NCBI GenBank assembly: GCA_030849805.1
Contig: JASANZ010001878.1
Span: 3,100 to 21,374, forward strand
Reading direction: 5' to 3'
DNA length: 18,275 nucleotides
DNA from: Sergeia podlipaevii
Taxonomy: Eukaryota; Euglenozoa; Kinetoplastea; Trypanosomatida; Trypanosomatidae
Positions 8,424-16,082 of the stretch are shown here, one piece after another. Both the position numbers and the translations under genes were made by a program. Each line of letters starts with the position of its first letter. Position 1 is the stretch's first letter. The notes under the pieces are model-generated. The model was not told the DNA's origin and did not search any database. It saw only the letters and a program-made list of their open reading frames with translations.

Positions 8424-8453
8424 CTTCGTTACGTTGTGAATAGAGGAAAGAAC
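8424..8453 (-). promoter_or_regulatory. Candidate spliced-leader acceptor for the 313-aa gene
   Basis: On the minus strand, TTCTTTCCTCTATT (complement of about 8438-8451) precedes AG at 8425-8424. Another AG follows at 8420-8419. A stronger pyrimidine run lies further upstream, at the complement of about 8509-8545, with no AG between it and these sites. The leader would be about 45 bases without an ATG. Confidence 0.5.
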
Positions 8454-8779
8454 ATGTTACATACCATAAATACATATATGTAACAATAATATAAAGATAC
8501 AACGCAAGAAAAAAAAAAAAATGAAAGACGTAGGAGGAAAAAACACGACAATACGCAATAGAACATAATTGGAGACACCGTGATAGGTCGAGAAATAGTA
8601 CGTGTTTTGCACATGCCATGGACAAGCCTGCCTTCAGCTGCACCAGCTTGTGTCTTCGTGAATAACAATCCCGAACATTCGACTCACAGCTCAATATAGG
8701 CAAGATATATATGTGTTTGTTTTAATTAAAAGTCAAGCAAGTAATCACTGAATATTTTAAAAGGAAACAAGCTGAAAAC

Positions 8780-8792
8780 ATATATATATATA
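8780..8792. repeat. (TA)n simple repeat
   Basis: This is a run of about six TA units in the AT-rich spacer, presumably in the 3' UTR of the helicase transcript. Confidence 0.8.
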
Positions 8793-8961
8793 GTTTGGGT
8801 AAGCGGATATGGCAAACTCAAATTGTTGTATATGCGTGCGTGTGTGGCGTGTAGTTCTTTCGCGAAAGTAATCAAGGATGGACAACACAAAAGGGGGGAT
8901 AGTTTTTTTAAAAAAAATCTCAAGATTCGTAGAAACGCAAAAAAAAAGGAAACAAAAAAAA

Positions 8962-11900
8962 TCACCTCGTGTTCGGGCGTGGTAGGTGAAAGCAGTACTG
9001 CTGGTCCATACCTACGTAGGAATCGCACACAAGATACACATTCAAGTCCACCCCATCCACATATCCAGATCCCTCCAGCCAGTCGTCATCCCACGCAACT
9101 TTCAGTGTCACAGTGGAACTGCGAACAAGACGGTTAAGACGTTTGAGAGCAACCAACTCCCCAGTGACCTCGTTGCCAATGACCACCCAATACTGCTCGT
9201 CTTTTGGTTTCGTAAAGAAAGGAGCAACAACGTGCTTTTGTTGAGCAGAGAGACGCTCTAGATGCACCTGCACCTCAAACATGATGTCTTCATCCTCCTC
9301 TGCCTCGTCCTCTTTCTTCTCCTCCTCACGAGGTAGCTGTCGCACCGAGAGATCAACATTCACTAGCGGCAGTCCACGCACACCCTCCATCGTCTCAACC
9401 ACCTTCTTGGCGTCTAGGTCAAACTCAGACCTCTCCAGCACCTTCTGAAACTTCATCAACACGTGGAGTGGCGCGTTGGCCAACTCTGCTGCCTGTGTAA
9501 TATGGCACTCGCTCTCAATCACTGGTAGCATCTCCTTGGTGATGTGCGGCAGCTGCAGCAGTGTGCAGTCATCCCAGCACACCGCCTGGACAATGCACTG
9601 CATAATTGTCATGATGCGCAGGGCAGTGTGGAGATGGCCATTGTTCGCCGTGACGTCCACCATCGCCTGGATAACACGAATGGCGTTGTCGATGAGAGAG
9701 CGCAAATCCGTGTAGTAGTCCGTAACGGGCAGCTGGGCCCGCAAGAAGTGTGCCTGGAAGAGCAAAAACGCCTTGGCGTTGCCGCTGCTGGCTTCCGGCA
9801 CGGTAATGGGCATCGGCAAGACGCTGGAAAGATCCAAGTTCATCGTGTCTTCGTTGTGACGAATAGGAACGTCCTTGAATTCGTCGGCCTCACTCAGACT
9901 CTTCAGCAACTCTGCAAAGCTGTCGTGCGGTCCGACGCTGGTGTTGAAGAAGCGCACGGTGTGGTGGGAGATGTAGTAGTAAGAGCACAACTTACCTAGC
10001 ACGGTATACTGCAAGGCATCTGGGTCGGCGTCCTCGTCCATGTCCTCAGGAGACTCGATACAGCCGCAGTCCTCCAGCTCCGCCAAAATGTTCTTGATAA
10101 GGGTTGAAAGGAAGATCGTTACAGACTTGAGAGAGCCGTCCTCAAGACCGTAGTATGATGGGTTGCGGGCAATACGACGGAACAAGTAGGTCCACGTCAA
10201 GTAGTTGACCGCGTCCTGGCGCGTGGTGATCGTCCCTGAGACGATCTCGGCGTTGATATGCACGTGTAACTGCTGATGCAGCGCACTCTCTACTGGGAAA
10301 GGGTCATAGAGGAACTTGCGATAGAAGCCCTTCTTGGGCTCATGACACAGCACCTGAGCAACGCCCTCTGTGTCGAACTGTGGACGCCCAGCACGACCAA
10401 CCATCTGCAGCACGTCTGTGATGGGAAAGTCCACGTACCGGCACGTCTTGGCATCAAAGTATTCGGTGCCCTTCACGACCACCATGTGCGCTGGGAAGTT
10501 CACACCCCACGCGAGCGTCGCAGTCGCCACCAGCACTTGGATCTTGTTGGTCAAGAACGCCTCCTCCACCACTGCGCGGTCCGACTCGAGCAAACCGGCG
10601 TGGTGAATGCCCACGCCAAACTGGAGACAGTGCTTCACGTAAGGATCATCCAGCTTGCTGGTCATGCGCTCAATTTCATCCACGTCCATCCGCACCCACT
10701 TGGAGGTGTTGCCCTCCATCATCAGATACCCAATGAACGCGATCGCCGTGAGCCGAGTCTGACGGCGCGATGACGCGAAGACAATGACGGGCTGGGTCGG
10801 GCTCTTCTCGCAGATGGCATTGTAAGCCGGCTTGTTCATCGCTGCCATACGTGGGCAGTACAACTTACCTGGGTAGCCTGAAATGTGCACCGTCATGGGC
10901 ACGGGACGCACCGAGGGATCAAAGTTAAACACTGCCCACTTCTTCTCAACTCCAAGCCAGGAGCTGAGGTCGCCAGGATTAGAGACGGCGGTGGAGAGAC
11001 CCACGAGGCGAATAGGAGACTTCAGGTTCCAGCCAATATAGCGCATACGGCTGACAATCACTTCCAGGATTGGCCCCCGATCAGTGCCAAGCATGTGCAC
11101 CTCATCAAAAATCACCAGTTTCACGGCTGTTACGTAGTTGCGGACCTGCCAGTTACGCGAGATACCATCCCACTTTTCCGGTGTCGTGCAAAGCACGTCT
11201 GCCTTCGCAAGCGCCGTGATATCGGGCGTGGCATCACCAGAGAGCTCCACGACAGAGCGGCCAATCAGCTTCATGCGGCCCGTCCAGTCACGCAGGCGCT
11301 CCTTTACAAGAGCCTTTAGCGGCGCGATGTAGACCACCTTGGCACCTGGGTACTGTTCAAACACTCTTAGCACCGCCATCTCCGCCGCTACCGTCTTACC
11401 GCTTCCGGTTGGGGCTCCTAGAAAAATACTCTCATCGGTGTGAAACATGGCGTGGAACACCTGCGACTGTACCGCGTTAAAGTGTGCGTACTTGCTGTAC
11501 ATGGGGTGGTATTTCTCTGGTAACACGCTCAGGCGCAGTGGGTGGAGCGGGAGGAGCTTGGTGGTCATCTGCACATCCTCAGGCAGATGCAGATGGCCAA
11601 TGGAAAAGATGTAGTCCTCCTTGCAGCCCATCCAGCGGTCGCTATAGAGACGAACAGAGTACATGTCGTACTGAGGCACAATGGGAACGGCCAGATTCAC
11701 CACATGAGGCTCGCCTGACTCCACCTCCTTGCGTGTGAGGGAGATAGATTCGTGATGAAAGATAAAGTGATTGTCTTGGTCCTCCACCAGCAGCCAAAAC
11801 TGCTCCGAGTTGCCTGAGATCTCGCGGTCCCACTGAAAGGTGGCCTCAATGCTCACCCTCACACGCAGAATAGAACGTGTGATGGGCTGCACATCAATAG

Positions 11901-14900
11901 ACAACGATAGTGAAGGGAAACTCGCCACCAAGTTGGCGATGTCTCGCCCGCTTCGTACGTTGTGCACAAGCTGCCCAATCTCCTTGGGCGAGAGCTCCTG
12001 CAGTAGCGACATACTCGGCTGCTGATGGTTGAGGTTGGCCATCACGGCATCTGTCAAGTTGGTGCGGCGAATCCACGACGAGAATTGCGTCAAGGGATGC
12101 TCAAAGTCCCAGCAGCGGTGCTCCATGCACTTGCATAACGTGAGAAATGTGTATGTGGTGAGTGGGTGAGCCCGCTCAAGCTCAATCTCAAAGAGAGCAC
12201 GCACAATTCGCGGCATGTTCTGCACAACATAGTTGGTATCCGCAGACAAGGAGTGTGTCATGACAGGCACTCGGCTAATGTACGCCTTGAGTAGCGTCGT
12301 CACCTTCCACTGAACGCTCGTCTCGTCAGTGCTCTCCCCAGACACGCGGTACTCGCGCACCTGCTTAGGAAGCTGCAAATGGATCTTCTGTAGCTCGTCC
12401 AGCTCCTCCTGGCGCACGCGTAGCTGCGAGAACTCACTCGCGCACGCCGCCACGTTCATCGCACCTCCCATGTCCAGCACATCGATCCACGTTCCATCTG
12501 GTCGTCGCATCTTGTCGTTAAAAATGGTAATGGTCTCATGGGTGAGGTAGTAGTGACTGGCAAGGCGGCCAAGGTCGGTGGTCTCTACAGAGCCAATCTC
12601 TGGGTTGTACCGCACCATTCCAGCAATGGCGAGGTCCGTGAAGGCGGTGTTGATCATCTCGTATCGCACCCCCTTCAGCTCGGGATCGCGGCGTACGTTG
12701 TTCACCTTAAGGCCGTACAGAAGCGGGTTGATGCGAATGCGTTGCCACAAATATGTGTACTCCAACCACGAGGACGCCTCGACGACAGAGGAGATGGTGC
12801 CGGCGTTGACCTCTGCGTTGAGATGATCGCACAGCTTCCCCTGCATTTTGCTCTCAATAGGAAGGGCATGGGCGATAAGGCGCAAGAAGTGGCCCACCTC
12901 TTTTTCATCGGAGATGATGATGCCGTGGCCGCTCGTATCGTACTGAGGACGGCCGGCGCGGCCAAAGATCTGCATCACGTCCAGTACCGAGATTGACACC
13001 TGGCCACCACGCTTGGGGTCATACATCTGTGTACCGCGAATGATAACCGTGTGGACCGGTAAGTTCACACCCCACGCCAGTGTACTTGTGCAGCAAAGCA
13101 CCTTGATATAGCCTTCTCTGAAGAGGTCCTCAGTGGTGGTGCGATCGTAGCGAACGAGGCCAGCGTGGTGAGCGCCAAGCCCGGCGTTAAAGAGCGAGGT
13201 GAGGTCCTTGCCTTGCAAGTTTCGCCCTCGGCGATCTGCCTGCGACGGCATAGTGCCACTGTAGTGAAACAGCGACTCATGTCCCTTCCTACTCGCCTCA
13301 TCCATAAAGTACTTGGCAAGTGATATTGTCTGCTTGCGGGAGTGCACAAACACCATGACCTGGTGGCCCAGTTTCAAGTTGTCCACCACCTCCGCGTAGG
13401 CCAACTGATCGAGCTGAGCCTCCTTGTTCTTGGTAATGTTCTGCAGGCCGATGAAGGTCTGCTCCAGAGGCACGGGACGGTACTCAGCGCCGAAGACCTT
13501 CAGTCCCTCCTTAAGGTCTACTTGCAAGAAGTTGGCCACGTCCTTGTAGTTGGGCAGTGTGGCAGAAAGACCAACGAGGCGCACGCGTCGCTCGGCGTTC
13601 ATCTCTCCCTGGCGCAGCGTTCGCGCAACGAGGGCCTCAAGCACAGGACCTCGCTCCTCATTCAGCAAGTGGATCTCATCCATAATGAGTAGCTTCACTT
13701 TACTCGCTAGCTCGTCGTTGGTCTGCTTGCGAGTGATCACGTCCCATTTTTCAGGAGTGGTGATGATCACCTGTGTCTCTGTTATCTCCCGCTTCGTGAG
13801 TTGCATGTCACCAGTCAGCTCCTTGACTTTGATCAAAAAAGGTGCAAGCCGGCGTGAGAAGTTGGTCACCATCTCCTGCGCAAGAGCCTTCATTGGGGCT
13901 ACGAAGATCATCTTGAAGTCCCTGTCGAAAACGCCGTTTTCAAAGTGTTCGCTAATGCATCGCAGCATCACCAGCAATGCGCAGACGGTCTTACCAGCAC
14001 CGGTTGGAGCGCACACCAGCATGTTCTGCGAGCTGTGGAAGGCAGTTTGAAAGATGGAGGTCTGGATGGTGTTCAGGTGGGTGATGGTGAGAAACGCGGG
14101 ATGCGTCCATTCAGGCAACGAGGTTGTGACGCAGATCCGCTTCTCCTCGGGGAGCATTTCCGGCTTCGGGGGCGGAATGTGAACCCGCACGTGTCCCTTC
14201 TTTTGGGTCACTGTTGCCCCTGTTGGCATGATAGATCCTGTTACGCTAAAGTCTTTTCTAAAGAGCTGATCCATCTCGGATTCCTGTATGAGCGTGCGAT
14301 ATCGCCTATTCATGTGAGCCAGCCACTTGGCGTTAGTCAGCTCGCCGTTATTCGCCACGGACTGCACCTGCCCCTGTGAGCCTTGCTTTCCTCCCTTCAG
14401 GAACCGCACAGTAAGGCCTGGCTGAGTGCTAGGTGCCCCACCACCTCCATGACCCAATGCCTTCGTCTCCGCGTCATCCTCAAGTGTGCAGAACTCCTCC
14501 AGCAGCCTCAGGAACACTTCCCGCGCCTTGTACATGACACACTGAAGAAGCTCATAGTGCTTCTCACCAAACGTTTCCAGCAGCTCATCAATCATGCGGA
14601 CCTTCATGCGCTCCTTCTGGTCCGCTGTCTCGCAGGTCGTCACCCTATCCAGGGCGTTGAGGAGCACCTGTGTAAGATCTTCGTCAAAGCACACGTACAC
14701 CTGCGATACAATGTCGTCTACGCTACAGAGAAGCATGTCAAGAGAAACCTTGCGCTGTTCCTGGTAAAGAGAGCGGCCGACACCGCCGGCCTTCTCCCCG
14801 CGTGGTGATAGCGGCTCGCCTGAATGAGAAATAACCGCGATGGGCTGCTGTGGTTGCATCACGTCACCTGCAAAACTGCTGCGCGGCGCACGGCCAGAGA

Positions 14901-15462
14901 GAAAGTCCTCTACCAGGCTTGTGGAGTGTTGTTGGTGCTGCTGCTGGCTATGATGTTGGTCTTGTGGAGCATAGTGCTTTGTGTTTGTTAAGAGGCTGCG
15001 GAGAGAAACTAGGGCAGCGTTACAGCTAGAGCGGAGTGCATCCGGGGCGGCAGCCCCACCAGCTCCGCCTCCGCCGGTCTTCCTATTATTCCTAAGCGTG
15101 TTGCCACTGTCCTGGCGCGCCTGCGGTGATGGTGATTCCTTAGCATGAAGCCAGTCAATGCTGGATGAAACGACGGCTGCGGGTGACACGGTGCGTTGAT
15201 GATCGTCTTGCGCCTGCTGCTGCTGCTGTAGTTGCGCAGGCGGACAGTGGTACTCCTGCGCACCATCTGCGTGCTGCGGCTTCCGCCCCCGCGCGCGCTT
15301 TGCGGCATGATCCACAGCAGCGGCAGCAGTGTTGGCGTTTCCAGCGCCATTGTTTTCGTAGAGTGCCCAGCACTTCTTACAATACCACTTGCTGTCACCC
15401 TTGTCGCGATCGCCTTCGTCAAATGACTTGCATTGAGCGCATATATCGCGCCTAGGGGGCAT
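8962..15462 (-). CDS. ASCC3: ASCC3/Slh1-type tandem Ski2-like RNA helicase
   Basis: The 2166-residue product has two helicase cassettes, each followed by a winged-helix/Sec63 unit, as in ASCC3 (human about 2200 aa), yeast Slh1 and Brr2. Cassette 1: APTGAGKT 485-492, DEIH 595-598, SAT 633-635, QIFGRAGRPQ 831-840. Cassette 2: APTGSGKT 1350-1357, DEVH 1453-1456, STA 1490-1492, QMVGRAGRPQ 1686-1695. An intact second cassette and ASCC3-like strings such as YCPRMAAMNKPA and KGTEYFDAKTCRYVDFP separate it from Brr2, whose second cassette is degenerate. ASCC3/Slh1 is the motor that splits stalled, collided ribosomes (RQT complex) and in animals also serves AlkB-linked DNA repair. Oddities are an N-terminal C8-C11-C28-C31 zinc motif, a Gln/His-rich disordered stretch (about 70-235), and an acidic insert (2045-2060) in the last Sec63 domain. 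The zinc motif immediately after Met1 supports this start. Family assignment is firm; complex membership is inferred. Confidence 0.95.
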   Translation of the reverse strand: MPPRRDICAQCKSFDEGDRDKGDSKWYCKKCWALYENNGAGNANTAAAAVDHAAKRARGRKPQHADGAQEYHCPPAQLQQQQQAQDDHQRTVSPAAVVSSSIDWLHAKESPSPQARQDSGNTLRNNRKTGGGGAGGAAAPDALRSSCNAALVSLRSLLTNTKHYAPQDQHHSQQQHQQHSTSLVEDFLSGRAPRSSFAGDVMQPQQPIAVISHSGEPLSPRGEKAGGVGRSLYQEQRKVSLDMLLCSVDDIVSQVYVCFDEDLTQVLLNALDRVTTCETADQKERMKVRMIDELLETFGEKHYELLQCVMYKAREVFLRLLEEFCTLEDDAETKALGHGGGGAPSTQPGLTVRFLKGGKQGSQGQVQSVANNGELTNAKWLAHMNRRYRTLIQESEMDQLFRKDFSVTGSIMPTGATVTQKKGHVRVHIPPPKPEMLPEEKRICVTTSLPEWTHPAFLTITHLNTIQTSIFQTAFHSSQNMLVCAPTGAGKTVCALLVMLRCISEHFENGVFDRDFKMIFVAPMKALAQEMVTNFSRRLAPFLIKVKELTGDMQLTKREITETQVIITTPEKWDVITRKQTNDELASKVKLLIMDEIHLLNEERGPVLEALVARTLRQGEMNAERRVRLVGLSATLPNYKDVANFLQVDLKEGLKVFGAEYRPVPLEQTFIGLQNITKNKEAQLDQLAYAEVVDNLKLGHQVMVFVHSRKQTISLAKYFMDEASRKGHESLFHYSGTMPSQADRRGRNLQGKDLTSLFNAGLGAHHAGLVRYDRTTTEDLFREGYIKVLCCTSTLAWGVNLPVHTVIIRGTQMYDPKRGGQVSISVLDVMQIFGRAGRPQYDTSGHGIIISDEKEVGHFLRLIAHALPIESKMQGKLCDHLNAEVNAGTISSVVEASSWLEYTYLWQRIRINPLLYGLKVNNVRRDPELKGVRYEMINTAFTDLAIAGMVRYNPEIGSVETTDLGRLASHYYLTHETITIFNDKMRRPDGTWIDVLDMGGAMNVAACASEFSQLRVRQEELDELQKIHLQLPKQVREYRVSGESTDETSVQWKVTTLLKAYISRVPVMTHSLSADTNYVVQNMPRIVRALFEIELERAHPLTTYTFLTLCKCMEHRCWDFEHPLTQFSSWIRRTNLTDAVMANLNHQQPSMSLLQELSPKEIGQLVHNVRSGRDIANLVASFPSLSLSIDVQPITRSILRVRVSIEATFQWDREISGNSEQFWLLVEDQDNHFIFHHESISLTRKEVESGEPHVVNLAVPIVPQYDMYSVRLYSDRWMGCKEDYIFSIGHLHLPEDVQMTTKLLPLHPLRLSVLPEKYHPMYSKYAHFNAVQSQVFHAMFHTDESIFLGAPTGSGKTVAAEMAVLRVFEQYPGAKVVYIAPLKALVKERLRDWTGRMKLIGRSVVELSGDATPDITALAKADVLCTTPEKWDGISRNWQVRNYVTAVKLVIFDEVHMLGTDRGPILEVIVSRMRYIGWNLKSPIRLVGLSTAVSNPGDLSSWLGVEKKWAVFNFDPSVRPVPMTVHISGYPGKLYCPRMAAMNKPAYNAICEKSPTQPVIVFASSRRQTRLTAIAFIGYLMMEGNTSKWVRMDVDEIERMTSKLDDPYVKHCLQFGVGIHHAGLLESDRAVVEEAFLTNKIQVLVATATLAWGVNFPAHMVVVKGTEYFDAKTCRYVDFPITDVLQMVGRAGRPQFDTEGVAQVLCHEPKKGFYRKFLYDPFPVESALHQQLHVHINAEIVSGTITTRQDAVNYLTWTYLFRRIARNPSYYGLEDGSLKSVTIFLSTLIKNILAELEDCGCIESPEDMDEDADPDALQYTVLGKLCSYYYISHHTVRFFNTSVGPHDSFAELLKSLSEADEFKDVPIRHNEDTMNLDLSSVLPMPITVPEASSGNAKAFLLFQAHFLRAQLPVTDYYTDLRSLIDNAIRVIQAMVDVTANNGHLHTALRIMTIMQCIVQAVCWDDCTLLQLPHITKEMLPVIESECHITQAAELANAPLHVLMKFQKVLERSEFDLDAKKVVETMEGVRGLPLVNVDLSVRQLPREEEKKEDEAEEDEDIMFEVQVHLERLSAQQKHVVAPFFTKPKDEQYWVVIGNEVTGELVALKRLNRLVRSSTVTLKVAWDDDWLEGSGYVDGVDLNVYLVCDSYVGMDQQYCFHLPRPNTR
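15370..15441 (-). other. CxxC-x16-CxxC zinc-ribbon-like motif of the helicase
   Basis: Residues 8-31 contain two CxxC pairs (Cys8/Cys11 and Cys28/Cys31) separated by 16 residues rich in Asp, Gly and Lys. The second pair is followed by Trp (CKKCW). The spacing fits a small treble-clef or ribbon zinc finger. It is separated from the helicase body by over 400 residues of mostly disordered sequence. Confidence 0.7.
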
Positions 15463-16082
15463 TCCGTAACACCCCTTCTCTCTTTGAATCCGTAGTTATA
15501 TGGGCACTGTTGCTGTGTTCTTGTTACTTGGTATCTTTGAAAAGGAAAAAAAAAAATGCAAGACTCCTTAAGTGATATGTAGATATTTTTTATGTATGTG
15601 TGTGCGCGTGTGCCCCGTGTGTACACACGTATGGTATTGATAGCGCAAGAGACAAAGAAAAATAAATAAAAGTGAGCTCCACCAGTTTGTATGGTGGCGC
15701 ACACACACGCAATAAAAGAAAAGTTCTTTTTTAAAGAGCAAACGAATACTATTAACTGCAAAGGTATAAACTAGTGAACACGAGAAGAAAAGAAATACGA
15801 AAAATCAGTATTTGACAAAAAAAAAAAATGCTTTCACGTATATTCAATAGGGGAGATTAGTTGTCAGATACTCAGAGTCAAGTGGAATTAATCGTGTTTG
15901 CATTGTGGTTACGTGTTGTACATGTGCGCATTTATGTAAAGTATAGCAGAAATTTATGTATATGTATTTGCTCTGGTTTTAAAAGGAAAATGCAAAAGCG
16001 TAGGCGATGACTGCCACAAATGCAGCCAGGCAACACACACAAAACAAAAAAAAATCAAAAAAAAAAGGGGGAAACTATCTGC
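15463..16082. other. Spacer between the phosphatase and helicase genes
   Basis: No gene is supported in these 620 bases. A-rich runs occur at about 16046-16070 (just past the phosphatase stop) and 15816-15828, and GT-rich patches at about 15592-15630. The coding strand has no ATG from 15463 to 15900. A 250-codon minus-strand frame at 15009-15761 extends into the region but overlaps the helicase out of frame and is rejected. Confidence 0.7.
15535..15558 (-). promoter_or_regulatory. Candidate spliced-leader acceptor for the helicase gene
   Basis: On the minus strand, a TTTTTTTTTTTCCTTTTC tract (complement of about 15539-15556) is followed by the first AG at 15536-15535. The leader would be 72 bases and ATG-free. 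A distal alternative is the pyrimidine-rich stretch complementary to about 15782-15828, with AG at 15772-15771, which would give a leader of about 308 bases, also ATG-free. Confidence 0.55.

Larger units (their letters stand above)
8379..8961. other. Spacer between the helicase and the 313-aa gene
   Basis: No gene is supported. The right part (about 8700-8961) is AT-rich and should be helicase 3' UTR, with A-rich runs at about 8903-8918 and 8939-8960 just after the helicase stop and a (TA)n run at 8780-8792. The left part holds an A-run at about 8509-8521 and the acceptor of the 313-aa gene. Confidence 0.7.

Noticed and set aside
8233..8703. 156-codon minus-strand frame
   Set aside because: It overlaps the 313-aa gene in another frame and contains translated homopolymer (Phe run) from the spacer.
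12538..12996. Antisense frames on the plus strand within the helicase (also 9544-9999, 10276-10773, 13550-14050 and others)
   Set aside because: They lie opposite strongly conserved helicase motifs and are the usual shadows of a long GC-moderate coding region.
8962..15462. Brr2 (spliceosomal U5 helicase) as identity of the tandem helicase
   Set aside because: The second cassette keeps APTGSGKT, DEVH and GRAGRPQ, and the surrounding strings follow ASCC3. Brr2 has a degenerate second cassette.
15009..15761. 250-codon minus-strand frame overlapping the helicase start
   Set aside because: It is out of frame with the conserved helicase N-terminus, and its upstream half is spacer translated in an unselected frame.
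16046..16070. A-rich run just past the phosphatase stop, read as a splice-acceptor tract or terminator
   Set aside because: It begins only about a dozen bases downstream of the stop codon, too close to leave a usual 3' UTR. T-runs are not terminators for the array transcription expected here.
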